DNA from: Linnemannia elongata
Lineage: Eukaryota; Mortierellomycota; Mortierellomycetes; Mortierellales; Mortierellaceae
Reading direction: 5' to 3'
Assembly: GCA_036320915.1 (NCBI GenBank)
Contig: JAXBDG010000009.1
Coordinates: 248,001 to 312,000, forward strand
Length of the DNA: 64,000 bases
A program made the translations under genes and the position numbers. Every line of letters begins with the position of its first letter. Within the stretch, counting starts at the first letter, position 1. Of this stretch, positions 1 through 13,865 are shown piece after piece. Under the pieces are notes generated by a model, which was not told the origin of the DNA, ran no database searches, and saw only the letters and a list, made by a program, of their open reading frames with translations.

Positions 1-355
1 ATTCAGCTTTTTTTTTTCTGTGTGTGTGTATGCTGTGTTGCTGTTATTGTTGTTGGTAGGTAGGTCATTAGAGATTCATCACAACCTAAAATAAGTTTTG
101 GGTAGGTCATTAAAAGATTCTTTTCGAGGCTCGTAACAAAAAGGGTGCTGTGTGGGTGAGGGGAGAAGAGGTAAATACATATCCCCATTGATGGTGGTTG
201 GTGGTTGTTGGTTGATTGTTGTTATGTTGTGTTGATGGATGTTGCAGTTGATGTTGGTTGAGAGAGGGTATAGGTATTGAAAAGCAAAAAAAAATGTTCG
301 TCGGTTGTCAGTTGTCGGTGATCGATTCCCGTTCCTGCGGGCTATGATGGCTGGC
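1..355. other. 3' flank of the CH/spectrin-like gene, no gene seen
   Basis: This stretch lies downstream of the stop codon at 356-358 of the minus-strand gene. It is rich in GTT/TTG simple sequence and contains short T and A runs. No open frame with coding character was found on either strand. Confidence 0.5.
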
Positions 356-3300
356 TTAGCGTCTGGTGAGCTTCTTGACCTTGGCCTGGAATCGGCTCCA
401 TTTTTTCTCTATTCCAATTTCAACAACAGCACGGGAGAAAAGTGTTAATATCCACGCACTGAAAGAGGCACCTCACTCTCACAATGACAAAACGAAACAA
501 CTGGCGCCTACGATACATACCTTTGGTCTTGGTGCTGACGGTTTCGGAGCCATACTTGCCATCCTTGGAGTCAGGTACAGCAAGGTGTGTAGGAGCGACC
601 TTGCCCTTGCCTTGGCCATTTCCATAGGCGTAGACGTTGCCGTTTCCGTTGCCATGGTTGCCGTTTCCACTGAATTTCGTCTCCTCCTTCAGCTCATCTT
701 TGAGACCATCCAAATGCTCCAACGACTCCAATCTGAACGCCATCTCTTCCAAAGACCGGCGCTGCGTGACAATGACAGCACTCATGCTGACCTGTTTCCT
801 GATATCCTCGAAATCTCTGCCCAAAGCATTCTGACGGTTCTGGAATTCATCTGGGATCGAGCGGGCAATGATCGCCAGAGCCGAACACAACTCTGACCAA
901 GCCCTGTCTACATTAGGGCGGGACTCGGTTTCAAAGACTTCGACCTGGTCCTCGAACTCGATCACGGAGAGTCCCAGTCTGTCGACTTGGATTCGAGAGG
1001 CGGTGGTCTTGACAGAGCGGAGGGACATGTTGTCGTCGTCGCCTGAACGCTTATGCTTGGACTTCCAGCGGGATTGCTCACGCGCAAAGAGGATGACAGC
1101 CTTGGCGAAATCCTTGAACCACGACCGGGCGACCTCAATCTCCTTCTCCCAAGCCGCACGCTTCTCCAAAGCCAACAATTGCAACGACCGTGTCCTGATC
1201 CCCGTCTCAAGCTGCTGGATCCTACCCGTCAAGTTCTCAGCAAACCACTCCAACTCCATCCTGAGCTGCTTGGAATGCACAGTTGCGCCCAAAAGCGCAA
1301 CCTTGATATTCTCCTTGGTCTGCTCGAATCCCTGCTTCTTGGTCTGGACATGAGCAAATTCCTTCTCCATCTCGTCCATCAAGACATCCAGCTCGTCAAC
1401 AACAACCTGCTCGTCCACATCAAAGACCACCATCGACTCGTGGTTATGGTACTTGCGCTGCTCGAGCTCGTCTCCGGGCCAGGATGAGAACATCTGCTTG
1501 ATCTGATCATGAGTTGACTGGACCTTCTGGTTCGATTGTGTCACCCATCGGTCATGCTCGTTCAAAGTCTGGTATAGCTGACGGAGTCCGTTCTGGTACG
1601 TCAGCAGGGCCTGGAACCCGATGAGATGAGGATCCAAGTTCTTGCTCAGTTGCGCACTGCGTTCCAAACGAGACGTAAGCACCTTCTCCAAATGAGCCCG
1701 AGTACTCTGCTGGGACTCAGTATAGACCTCGGAGACCTTGTCGGCAGGCTTAGGCATCTTGACTACCGCTCGCTGTCTCTCCGTCAAGTCCGCAAGCTCC
1801 TGCCGGATAGCGTTCATTTTCTCGAGCGTCTTTGGGTTGGCCTCTCTCTCAGCCTTGAGCTCCGTCTCCATCCTTAGGAAACCGCTATCCATAACATCAA
1901 TCATCCGGACAAACGACGCGGTTTGGACCGCATGCTCGACTACCTGCCGGGCATACTCCAAATGATGATCCAACATGGCGTAGCGGGATTTGTACTCGTA
2001 GAGCTCCACCTCAAGATGGAGGGGCACCTTCTTCGCCTGTACTTCGGGTGAATCGGCCGACTCTCCTGGTGCGGGCATAGTGGCGAGCTCGGCGAGCGAG
2101 TCGTAGATGGTAAGGGTGACGTCCATGGATGCCTCCTTTTGGTTGGCTGCTGAGGAGGATATCTGGTCCATTTTCTGCTTCAACTGCTCCACCGCCTTTG
2201 TATTCAAATCTATTCAGATGATGGGGTAAAGCATGTTAGGCCCAGTTGTTGTCATATTTTCTTCCAATAAAAGCAACAAAGGCAAGAGTGACATACCTGC
2301 AGTGCTGTCGCTCTGCTGGCATTTGGCAATGATCTGGGTGTACTCTTCGACAGTAGCTATTTCGTTCACAAAAGTAAAGTATTTCATTAGTTCATATGGT
2401 CCTAGTACCCAGAGATAGAACGCCATCAAATTAATTAAACAAAAAATTACCTTGGCAAGCAACGGTGGATTTGGCAAGGTGGACCTCAGATTCGGCAAGC
2501 TGCTGAGACCACACAAGACGCTGTCCAAGGATCTCGAGCTGGAATCCCTCTTGGTTGTTCAATAGGTACAATCGCTGAAGGTGCTCTCTCAACTTTTGCT
2601 GCATCCGCTCAGCCTCATGATACTGCTCCGTCCTGATCTGATCCAGAGACTCAATGCCTCCCGAAAGCTGAACCGACTGGTGAAGAGCAACCTTGAGGTT
2701 CGACAACTCCAGCATGCGCTGTCTCTTGAACTCGTTCAAACTGGTCTGGGTCTTGTTGTTGGCTGCCTCAGCGTCGTGCAGCTCATCCTCAGTCTTCTTC
2801 CAGTTCGAATCGCCATCCGCAAGTCCGTCGATCGAGTAGAGACCGCGTCCCCGGATCTCAACCTCAGACTCGTCCAGGTACTGCTGCAGAGTCTTGACAC
2901 GGTCCGTGAATTGATCCCACAAAAGTCCCCACTGCTCGCCAATCTCCAATCCAAGGCTGAGACGATTCTGCATCTGGACAATATGAGCTTGACGCTCACG
3001 AATCTCCTTCAGCAAGGGCGCGCATGAGGCATCCTGGTTGATGAAACGGAAGATGGGTGCTTGTTCGATCAACAAGAACTCGTTCGCAAGCTGGTTGGCC
3101 TGATCGACCAACCCGTTCAGAGTCTGCTTCTGGTCCGGGTCCGTAATCTCCAAAGCTGTCAAACGGTTATCGACAGACATCAGATCGGCGTCCAGTCGCT
3201 TAAGAGTCGTAATGACACGACGACACTCCGCCAGGTTGACCACATCCCGCTCGCGATCAGTTCTCAAAGCACGAATGTCGTCAAAGAGTCGGCGGACACT

Positions 3301-6300
3301 GGCGATCTTGGCCTGCACAACAGTTGGGTCCTGCCTAGATCCTGCAGCAGTAGAAGAAGCTGTCATCGCAGCTGCCATATCCTGATACTTGTTGTAGTTG
3401 GCCTCCTCAAAGATATCGAACGCCTGACCGACTCGGGTGACCATGGCCGCAAACTCGTCAAATGGTGTAGTATCGTCCGAGATCATGCCCTTGAAAGGGC
3501 TGTCACAGTAGAGATCTGAACGGAACTCGCGGAGGGTCATCTGGCAGGACTGGGTGACATCCAGGAACTCCTTCATCTGCTTGTCTGCGATCAAGATCTC
3601 CTGCTTCTCCCGAAGACACGATGACAGATCCCTGACAAGATTGCTCAGCCCCTTGTGACGGATCTGGATTGAATCCCACACTGCAGGCTGAACATCTGCG
3701 CTCTTGAACGTCGCCTCCAGTTGGGCCAGGCTGTTGGTCACTTTATTGACAGTCTCCTCAGCCTCGGTACCCGGCTGGGTCAAGACCCAGCTGTTGACAG
3801 CATTGAACGCCGTTTCCAGCAGTGCCTGAGTCGAACGAGCAGCCTCCAGATAGTCAAGCACACGCGAAGCATATGCGCATCGATCCAGTTCCTTGGGTAA
3901 CATCGTCTCAACCTGATCCAAGCGGGTCTTGACTCCGCTCATCTTCTTCTCGACCGCCACTATAGTCTCGGTGGCTGTGACGTCCTGAGTCTCTTCGACT
4001 CCTGCAATGACTGCCTGCGCCTCCTGTTCCAGCTTTTCGAGTCCTGTTGACCGGAACTCGTCTAACTTTGTCTTCTCCTCCTCCAGGCGAACCTGGCGCT
4101 CGGTCATGTCGGTTCGGTACTTGTCGAGGTGGTCGTCCCGGGACGTATCTCTGGCCAAAAAGTCCTTGACCGTCTCGCCTGACCTCCAGACGTCCTTGGA
4201 GACAAAGCTAGGGTCTCTGAGGCTGACGAGCAACTCGACACTCTTCTCGATCCATTCCTCCGAAAGCACAAAGGTGTACAGGAACGTCTGGAGCAAGCGG
4301 TCGTTCGATAGGTTGTTGTGTGCCTCGACAATAAGAGCTCCGAGGCTGGGAAGTTCGACGGTGGTGACTTGTTCGCTTTGTTGGGCAAGATGGGCAGGAG
4401 GCGTGTAAGTCTCCGAGACGAGAATCTTGGACAGAGTGTCAGTGTACCTCTTCCAAAGAAGTTTGATTGAGACAACATTGGACTCCTGGTGGTCGAGTAC
4501 GGATCCCTGAGAACGGTCCTGGAGAGAGTCGAGCGAGCGCTTTTCGGCAGTGAGCTGGAGCTGTTCCTGGAATCGCTGCAGGTCGCTGAGAATACGGTCA
4601 ATCTCTTGAGAGCACTCGACGATCCATTGAATCTCCTGAACGGCATCCATGGCTCCCGAGGTGCGTTTGCTGAAAGCGGTCCAAACGGTATCCAGTTCCT
4701 GCCACTTCTCCTCCACGTGGGTGACCTGCTCAGAGGTGAGCTCGGGGGACTCGAAATCGAGGACCTCGTCACGGATAGAATGTACAAGCGAGAAGGTGTC
4801 CTCTTTGCGTCTCCTGGCCTCTTCTGCTTGCTGGACCTCGAGCTTGAACTGGTCGAGATCTCGAGACCGGTCCAGTGGTGCGTTAGTGTCGGGTGTTGGT
4901 GGTAAGTTCTCATCCTGACGCTCGACCCAGTCCAACAGATCCTGAGCCTGCTGCAAATATCGCTCCAGTTTCTCATCCAGCTCGGCCTGTCGCCTTGCCA
5001 GCTCCTCTGGGTCCATGGGTATTATTGGTGTCGCTGTTGAGAACCCATGTGCGCTATGCACACCATGTACGCCATCCTCGCCTGCAACGCCGCCCTCTTC
5101 CTCCTCATCACCTTGAGCAGCCGTCGTCGTGGCGCCCCTTGGAGGACGTCCATAGGTCTGTTCGTATATAATTGCCTTTTCGCGCTCTCGTGCCTCTCTC
5201 TTCAGTTTCCGCTGCAGATTCTTCTCCTCCTCCTCCTCCCTGCGTTTCCTACGAGCCTCTTCCTCCTCACGGGCTCTTTCGACAGCACGGAGAGACCAGC
5301 CTTCGATTTCCATACGACGGAGTCGGATACGCTCAAGTTCCTCCAGCTCTTCTTGTTTCTTGCGCTCCTCCTCCTCCTGTGTCCGTCGCAACTCTGCCTG
5401 CAGATCTTCCTCTGCGGATGTGACACGATGCTCCTTGGCCTGTTGCCGGATTGTATGGAGTTCCTCTGCGACTACGGGGTCCTGCTCCTGTTGGTGTTTG
5501 GACATGATGAGGTAGTATTCTGAGACGTAGGTCATAATAGAGCGTTCGTCGGGCGTTTCGACATCGACCAAATCCTCTGGGTCCAAGAGTCGTGGGAGGG
5601 TCATCCGCTCAAAGGCGGCGTCGAAGGCTATTGTAAGAGTTTTGCGGGATTGCTCGATGGTCTCGTGAGGGGCCTGGAGGATAGAGTTGTAAAAGTCGGG
5701 GAGGATGTCGGGGTCGTGTCGGTGAATGAGTGCGGCAAAGGCGATGCCTGTCTTCCATGATCGGTGGAAATCCTGGATTGGAGGGATAATGTCGGAGTAG
5801 TCTTCAAGTTGGAGGCGGACCCAGCGGAGGAGAGCCTGTTTGGCATCGACCTGGTGCTGTGAGGCACCCTTTTTCTTTTTCTGGTTTACTACTGACGTTT
5901 CCTCTTCCTATTTTGTTATATTGTTATTGTTGTTGTTACTGTTAGTGCATGTTTGATGGAGAGGTGATTGAAGTGCAGAGTAAGCGGCAAAATGAATGTA
6001 GGAGAGAAAAAGAGAGAGAACAAAGCGGCAATATGAGCATGGGTGCAAAGTGAAGTGGAGTGAATTTGGGTGGGGAGAGTGTGAGCAAGGAAAGGGCTCT
6101 TTGTTGAACCATAATAAATTAATAGATTCAGTAACACCAACAGCAGCAATAACAAGTCGTCCTTAGGAGGTGTCAAAAGGCGGGTGGTGGTGGTTTCAAA
6201 AAACGAACAAAAAAAAGTAAAAAGGGAAGAACAACGAAGTTACCATAGAGTTTATGTCGTTGAGGAGACTGGGGTAGATGTCGGTCATAGTGTTGGCGAT

Positions 6301-6855
6301 ATGCTGGATCTGGAACCGGTAGATAATAATCCAAATAAGACCCAGCGTCAACTTGACATTGCCGTCAACGATATCCTCGTTACCAATCGACTGCAATGGC
6401 TCGTCCGTCTTCTTTTCCAAGAACGACAGCGCTTTGGAGACGTTGGCCATCTGATGGATACGCATGTTGCCACGCTCAGGTTTCAGTGGCTCCTTCGAAA
6501 CAACCTCCAGCAAACCAATAAGTCGCTTTCCGTCCTTGAGGTCCTTTTCAATCGTCGTCATCGGGCTATACGCGGTGGTTGTGGCCAGCTGGACATTAAC
6601 CCAGCGCATGAAGGCTGTCTTCTGGGTGTCGATTTGGGATGCAGCGAATTGGCGGACCATGTCTTCGGGAGCGTCGAGATGATTGGCGAGATGGTTGTTG
6701 TTGTGGAGGCCACCGGTGAGGGTGTTTGCATTAAAGGATGGAGATTTGAGGTTGTGGGCGTTATTGTTGAGGAGGGAGGGCGTTAAGGAAGAGTTGATGC
6801 TGAGGCCTCCTGGCCCCTGGGACTGGCGTCTCTTGTTCTTGAGTTGCCATGCCAT
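356..6855 (-). CDS. Large CH-domain / spectrin-like actin-crosslinking protein
   Basis: Five exons join in phase: 6855-6244, 5907-2451, 2356-2297, 2209-521 and 408-356, giving about 1956 residues. Two calponin-homology domains lie at about residues 76-190 and 222-340. CH1 carries the helix DGNVKLTLGLIWIII typical of actin-binding CH pairs. An E/R/K-rich charged helix follows at about 380-455, then about 1350 residues of heptad-like helical sequence that resembles spectrin repeats. The tail is Gly/Asn-rich and ends in a basic peptide finishing KKLTRR. The family (alpha-actinin, spectrin, plakin) bundles or anchors F-actin as dimers. No EF-hand, PH domain or membrane segment is visible, so this is not a plain alpha-actinin, which has about four repeats plus EF-hands. 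The start ATG at 6855 is the first in frame. The actin role is family knowledge; the spectrin fold is inferred from coiled-coil character. Confidence 0.85.
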
Positions 6856-6979
6856 TGAGATACGAGAGGGGTGGGATTAGGTTGGTGCTATTTAGTTGTT
6901 GAGGGCTACTACTACTACTACACGACTCCGTCTTTCTTTTTTTCGTTTGGTTCTGCAGAGTGTCAGTTGTTGTGCAGGC

Positions 6980-7684
6980 TTAATGTCTTGAATGTGTGTG
7001 CACGAGGGTAGTAGGAGGATGAAGAGGGTCGGAGGGTGAAAGACGGGCGAAAGGGTGTAGGGAGGAAGGGTGAAAGGACGAAAGGAAAAGGAAGGGGAAG
7101 GGGGAAGGGAAGGGAAGGGAGGATGGGGCGGCGGGAAGGAAGGAAAGAAGGAAGGGAGGGTTTGGAAAACGGATGCAATGGGTCAGTCCGTCTCTGCCGA
7201 GTCCTTTCAAAAGGTCGTTAATAAGAAATAAAGGGTTGTTTGTTTGTTGTTCGTTGAAAAGAAAAAAGGGAAGGGAAGGGAAGGGAAGGAAGGGAAGGGA
7301 AGGAAGGGAAGGGAAGGAAGGGAGAAAGAAAGGGAACGATTACAGACGGAAGAAAGGACGGGTGTGTAATAAAGAAGAAGAAGAAGAAGAGGAGAAGAAA
7401 GGAAGAAGATATATATATAAAGAAGGCAAGGAGACAAAACCGAGAGCAATAATTGAGTATGTAATAAAGAGTGAGTGTGTTATGGTACAAAGCTTGTCTG
7501 TGAGTGTGTCTCTCGGTGTGTCGGTGTCGGTGTCAGTCGGCTGAGTGAAGAAAAAATAATAGAGAGTGTTGACACTAAGAAAAGAAAAGAGAACAAAAAA
7601 GTGAATGAGGAGAAGGATGAGATGGACAAAAAGAAAAAAAGCGAAAGAAAAAGAAAAAGAAAAAGAAAAAGAAAAATAAGGAAA

Positions 7685-7720
<36 letters not shown>
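6980..7720. repeat. Purine-rich simple-sequence tract
   Basis: The plus strand is almost pure purine over long stretches: GGGAAGG repeats at about 7080-7135 and 7260-7325, AAGAAG repeats at about 7373-7390, AAAAAG repeats near 7640-7675, then a poly(A) run at about 7686-7720. Read on the minus strand this is a polypyrimidine block directly upstream of the CH/spectrin-like gene, so it may be its leader or promoter. Predicted short ORFs here are low-complexity artefacts. Confidence 0.8.
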
Positions 7721-7724
<4 letters not shown>

Positions 7725-9595
7725 CACAGGGCTAACAAAGGGAACAGACAATAAGAAGCGAGACTGAATAGAAAAAATAGGAAAATAGAACGCAGTAGTG
7801 TCTCAATGAAGAAGAGGCGATGCATTCCTGCCAGAGACACTTCGCTATGTCAAAGATGGAAGAAGGGTCAGCAGTGCCAATAGTTGACTCTCTCGCCGTA
7901 CTATTTCTTTTTGGGTGAAAGACGATAGGGCCACAAAAAACATCATAGATGTTAAAACGCTTGGACACTCAAACACACAGACACCTGCAAAAAAAAAAAA
8001 AAAAAGGACAGATGGGACCCATGAGCACATGCTTGGTACTGGCTGGACGGGAGAACACTTGTTTATTTCTTTCTCTCAGGCGAATTAGGTCTTAGACCCC
8101 ATGTGCGATTTTAGACTGTTCTGCCATGTTCTCTCTATCACTCCCATGTGTCCGTTATATAGTTGGAAGCGAAAAGGAGAGAAGGAGAGAAGAATAAAGA
8201 AGAGAGGAGAGGAGAAAGAGAACGATAATGAGCCCGCGAAGTGATAATTACTTGACCTAACGGCCGTTGATATATTATAAACTTATCCTTGCGCACACCA
8301 CCACATTGTCTCGCTATTGTCCCCTTGCTCTCATCGCAATGCCATGCGAGCCATATAGCCAGATTGACTTCCCCTCGTTGCACAGCTGCGTTTAGGAGTA
8401 GTAACAACCCAGTCATATCCAGGAGAAAGGCCTTTGCCTATCTTGACCTAGCAAGCCAGAATGGTTTGTGTTGTGCTGTTGCGCCACCAAGAATTCAGGT
8501 ACAGAGTGGTAAGTCACCTGGCCAACAAGATCGCTTGAACAGTGTTTTAGTCACATCATAGAAACGGTCCTATTGCTCGACCTCAGCGATAGAAAAAGCG
8601 GAATGAATTATACGCCACCAATTCGAGCTGGTGCGCTGACATTCAACCGCACTCGACCATACCATGGCTGCTGATCTCGGACCATGTCTGTCTTGGTGCA
8701 TCTTTCTCTCGTTTGATTTCAGTCGGGACCCATGTCAAAACGTCGGAGACATGATGAAACATCTCAATACCGGGCGCATACATTTCTCATATTACAACAT
8801 CCAGAGTACGTGAAAGAGAGAGCTAGAAACCTATTAGCCTGATTGAACCTATTGCGCCTGCAATTATCAAGTTGACTGCGTTAGTTTATAAATGACCCGC
8901 GTTCTTGCACCTTATGCATTGCAAGCGGACATTCACCGCCTACAACGTCTTGTTGCTATGAGACTTCTAACTCCTAGTATCGCCAATGACATCCCCGACA
9001 ACGTAGCCTTCGCCTATTGAACGTGAAGGCATGGATTAGAGAGTTTAAGGGGTTTTTATCAATCACTTAGAATGCAGGTTTACCAGACGCGATGTGACGC
9101 CATGGCCACAACGCGTTGTTTGAAAGCGCTCTATATAGTCTCAGTCTTACCATCCACCAACGCTTGTTACCGAGAATGAGACACTCTTGTCAACAAGGCC
9201 GTTGATTTTACCTGCTGTTGTATATAAGCAGAAAACGTTTTGAGGTCTGAGATGACGTTGCGGGGTAAAGATAAGCTGTCAACAATGAGGGGATGTTTCT
9301 CGTCGTTCCATTTTTCTTTTTCAACTGCCCGTCTGCTCCCATCTGGGAGTCCAGGATAAATGGCGAATACTCTCCATTACTCCAGTGAAGTGTGTGCTTG
9401 GAGCAGTTAGAGTTGAAGCATGTTTTGATGCTGTCCGTTATCTAGGCACGATCAATCCATCAATGTCGGTGGCGACATTTTCCAGAAAGTATTAGTGCTA
9501 CTTCTTCAAAGTGACTGCTTCTAATTGCCTTTTCACAAGTTCATCAGTATCGAGCATGACACTAGGCCTGAGAAATAAAAAGGGCCGGAGCCTAC
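7721..9595. other. Intergenic DNA, no gene recognised
   Basis: The stretch has a poly(A) run near 7987-8004 and GA-rich blocks near 8160-8225. The rest is of balanced composition. Open frames are short, lack family similarity and show no splice-linked coding pattern. No tRNA-like cloverleaf was seen. Confidence 0.5.
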
Positions 9596-9669
9596 CTTCT
9601 TTTTTCTTCTTTTTTTTCTTTTCCCTCTTTTCTTCTTCACTCCCTTCACACCTTCTTCCATACACAACC
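9596..9669 (+). promoter_or_regulatory. Polypyrimidine leader before IPP1
   Basis: An almost continuous C/T stretch precedes the IPP1 start and ends in an A-rich start context. Similar pyrimidine blocks precede several other starts in this window. A role as core promoter or leader is inferred. Confidence 0.45.
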
Positions 9670-11397
9670 ATGTCTGAGTTCACCACCCGCGTCGTCGGCG
9701 CCCCCAACACCCTCGAGCACCGCGTCTTCATCGGTAAACTTTTCTCTTCTTACTTTTTCTCTTACTTTTCTTGTTTTGCCATCACGACAAAACTAGAACC
9801 CGACTTTATACTCATTCCTCATCTCACTAAACGCACCTCACTTCACTTGACCATAAACAAAACACAATAGAGCGCAACGGTGCCCCCGTCTCGGCCTTCC
9901 ACGATGTCCCTCTGTACGCCGACAAGGCCAACAACATCTTCAACATGATTGTTGAGATTCCCCGCTGGTCCAACGCTAAGCTTGAGATCTCCAAGGACGA
10001 GCCCTTCAACCCCATCAAGCAGGACGTCAAGAAGGGCAAGCTCCGCTTCGTCCGCAACTGCTTCCCCCACCACGGTTACATCTGGAACTATGGTGCTCTC
10101 CCCCAGGTATGCCCTTTCTCTCTGTTTGTCCGTTGAGGCGTTATTATCGAGTTGATATCATATCGATTCTCGCTGCAGAAAAGAAAAAGGAGGCGGCTGT
10201 GAGTGTGTGGATGGCTCAGGAATCACGCAATGAGGATCTTTCTTTTTTGCGTTTCGTTGGGATAATCAAATTCTCACGTTCGTTAACATCGATTGCTAAT
10301 CGTTTTTTTTTTCCTTTTTCCCACATACTTGATTACTTCATAATAGACCTGGGAGGATCCCACTCAGTCCCATCCCGAGACCAAGGCTCGCGGTGATAAT
10401 GATCCCTTGGATGTCTGCGAGATTGGCGAGCAGGTCGGCTACACCGGTCAGATCAAGCAGGTCAAGGTCCTCGGTGTCATGGCTCTTCTCGACGAGGGTA
10501 CGTTTTTTCCACATCTTCACCTTCCCTTTCCCTTCCTCGTATCATTCACGCGAATACAACAACATCAACAACAGCAGCAACACTGAGAGACACAAACGCG
10601 TGTCGCTTGTACCCTTCACGCCACACTGCCCCAGTCAGGAGAAAGAGACAGAATTCAACTGGACTGGAGACTGACTGGACTGCTCGAACCCGATACTCAA
10701 AATGCAAATGTCGGAGCTTCGACTTGGTTGAAAGACATATAATTGTTCAGCTCTGAGCACTGGATGTAAACCTATTTTTAATATCCCTTTCTACACCTTA
10801 TCTCCCACTTCATATGTCAATGAACAATGATGAATAGGCGAGACTGACTGGAAGGTCATTGTCATTGATGTCACCGATCCCCTTGCCAACAAGTTGAACG
10901 ACATTGAGGATGTTGAGCGTCACCTCCCTGGCTTCATCCGTGCCACCAACGAGTGGTTCCGCATCTACAAGATCCCCGATGGCAAGCCCGAGAACCAGTT
11001 TGCCTTCTCTGGCGAGGCCAAGAACAAGAAGTACGCCTTGGACGTCGTCAAGGAGACCCACGAGGCTTGGGAGCGTCTCATCAAGGGCGAGATCCCCTCC
11101 AAGGCTGAGGCCTACGATATTCAGGTGTAAGTGCCTTTCCCTTTTCTATTTTGTTTGCTCAATTGATCGCATGACACCGATGCGCAAGGTGTTGTTAGGT
11201 CGCGTTCACTCATCTTCATTTCGCGTTTTGTTTTCAATCCCCTTAGGAGCAACGTCTCCGTCCAGGGAAGCCCTTACCTCGCTGGTCCTGAGGACGAGGT
11301 CGTCAAGAACATCCCCGCCGCTGCTGCCAAGCCCGCTGCCCCCATCGACCCCTCGGTCGACAAGTGGTTCTTCATCTCTGGAACCAGCAACTTGTAA
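9670..11397 (+). CDS. IPP1: Soluble inorganic pyrophosphatase (family I)
   Basis: Five exons (9670-9733, 9871-10106, 10347-10497, 10838-11126, 11247-11397) join in phase into 296 residues, close to the roughly 287 of yeast Ipp1. The enzyme hydrolyses pyrophosphate to two phosphates in the cytosol, with Mg2+ at the active site. The signature DNDPLDVCE is present with aspartates at 117, 119 and 122, matching yeast D115, D117 and D120. The N-terminal segment including HRVFIERNG and the [10 protein letters not shown] strand are also typical. Each intron has a GT donor and three of four acceptors are ATAG. A pyrimidine-rich leader precedes the ATG. A possible AATAAA signal is at 11445-11450. The gene appears intact and the assignment is secure. 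Confidence 0.97.
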
Positions 11398-12194
11398 ATA
11401 TCGGTTATCCCCCCCCCCCCTCTCTTACCTTCTTTTTTGAACAAAATAAATCATATCAATCAAAAAACACAACGCTCAGCAGACATGATCAACTCTACCA
11501 TACATGACAGAAAGCACATCATCAGCGCAATATGCGTCTATCTCTAATTCATATCGCGTGAGCAAGGCGAGATCTGTTGGGTCTGACCCACTCCTCTTCG
11601 AGGAACAGCTTTCGGAAGCACATCGATGGGTGGCACAAGATAGAAAGCGTAACGTAGTTCTATCTTATTTTCTTGCTGCCAATTGATGTCGCCATATTTT
11701 GTTCTGTGAACGTTGACGGCAGAGTGTTAACATGGTGGGCTGGTCACTTCATTTTATTTTTTTTTTCTCAAGGTCCCTAACCTTGGGCTTGCGGAGTGCA
11801 CGTGATCTTCAAGGAGATATGACGTCGGAGTAATGCTACGGGGTGCGTAGGCTACGATTCTTGCACACCTTACGTGTTCTTGGACACTTGTTCAAGAGTG
11901 CAGTCCCCTTTGACATTCGGCGAAAGGCGAAAGGCATGCAAAGTGGAGAAGGCGGCATCAGCTTCTTTTTCTTTTCCCATTAAAACCCCATCAACCCCAC
12001 TACGACAAACAAACCTTTTGCCGCGGACAAGCACTCATCAGGAAGACTCAAGCAACCGACTTAGTAGCAGGAATACCCCAGCAGCAAGAGTTTAACAGGC
12101 GTACCACAAGACCCCACCACACGTAACCGCAAGGAACCACCTCCACCACCACCGCCACAGCACACAACCCTTACACAACAGACATACAAGCAAT
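11398..12194. other. IPP1 3' flank and RPN10 upstream region
   Basis: The region begins with a C run after the IPP1 stop and an AATAAA at 11445-11450. The last 250 bases before RPN10 are C/A-rich. No gene was recognised. A sequence at about 11627-11635 differs at one base from the yeast proteasome element GGTGGCAAA but lies over 550 bp from the RPN10 start, so it is not called. Confidence 0.45.
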
Positions 12195-13828
12195 ATGGTC
12201 CTGGAGGCTTCTATCTTGGTGTACGCAAACAAACCTTTTCTGTTATGGCTTGACAAAGGATACTGCTGCAGGCTTTGGATCACGACGAGTTGACGCGTTT
12301 TGACACGTCCTTACGTTTCAACACCACCGAACCTAACGCCTTTTTCCGCCTTTTTTTTCCTGTTTCTCTTGAATCAAATCGACATAGGTTGGATAACTCT
12401 GAATGGATGAGAAAGTACGTTCTTACAATATGGCACAGTCAACATGTTTCTGCTACGTGGACCCTTGACCTGTCGATCTCTTATGAAAGAACATACACCT
12501 TACCCTATTGTCACTTCGTCCTACCTAAATAGCGGTGATTACACGCCTACGCGTTTGGAGGCCCAGGCAGATGCTGTCAACTTGATCTTTGGCGCAAAGA
12601 CCCAGTCAAACCCTGAGAACACCGTCAGTTTGATGACCATGGCCGGCAAAAGGTACAAATTCCTTTTTCTCTCTATAAGTCTTGCGTATTGTCTGCAGAC
12701 TGCGGCTTTTGATCTGTAGTGCTGGATGTAAGACGCAAGCTCACATTTTTTGTGTTTACTGGTTTGGAATAGTCCCAAGGTACTGGTGACATTTACAGCG
12801 GATATTGGCAAGATCTTATCGGCTCTGCATAACGTCGCCATTGGAGGCCAGGTCTCCTTCAGCACCAGTGTCCAGATCGCTCAGGTACAAAAGCAGCGCC
12901 TATTGTCGCATTTATGTGTCGGATGTCAACTTGTTATGTAATTTGCTCTCATGGATGCGGTTATTAACATTCACCTCGTTTATTTCCCTGTCGCCTAACT
13001 ACTAACAATAGCTGGCATTGAAGCATCGCCAGAACAAGAACCAGAGACAGCGAATTATTGTGTTTGTGGGCAGCCCTGTGGAGGAGGACGAGAAGACGTT
13101 GGTGAAGCTGGCCAAGAAGCTAAAGAAGAACAATATTGCTGTCGACGTCATCAACTTTGGAGAGGAGACTGAGAACACCACTAAGCTCGAGGCCTTTGTC
13201 GCCGCCGTCAACAACAACGATAACAGGTTCGTCATTTTTGTCTTTGCTTTTTTGTGAAGGAGGGTGTCTATGTTGTCGCCAAGTCGAAGGTAAATATGAT
13301 ACATTAGCAAATATCCATTATCTAACCACAACATACCTTTTTGCCCATTTTTATGTTATGGCTGATAGCAACTTGGTGACGGTTCCACCAGGCCCTCATC
13401 TGTTGAGCGACATCCTCGTTAGTTCGGCAATCGTCGCAGGAGAGGACGGCACCGCACCTGCCTTTGTGTCGAGCGGTGGTGGATCCTACGAGTTTGGTGT
13501 CGATCCTAACTTGGATCCCGAATTGGCTCTTGCCCTCCGGATTTCGCTTGAGGAGGAACGTGCGAGGCAGGAGGCTGCTTCTGGAGGCGCTCCTAAGGCT
13601 GAGGAGGGTGGCGCTAAGGCCGAGGGTGGTGCTGCAGCGGCGGCGGCTGGTGGTGTTGAGGATGATTTGTTGGCCCAGGCTCTTGCTTCATCACAAACCG
13701 ACGTAAGTGTTCCTAATTGCTCTCTTGTTTGATCTCCTTGCTATTGTATTTTTTTATTATTTGCAAACATCCATTTTGCTACCTTACTCAGTTTTCTAAC
13801 ATCATAACCATTGTTCTAATTAATTACC

Positions 13829-13865
<37 letters not shown>

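Noticed and set aside
11627..11635. Proteasome-element-like GGTGGCACA upstream of RPN10
   Set aside because: One mismatch to the yeast element, more than 550 bp from the start, and no knowledge that an Rpn4-like factor exists here.
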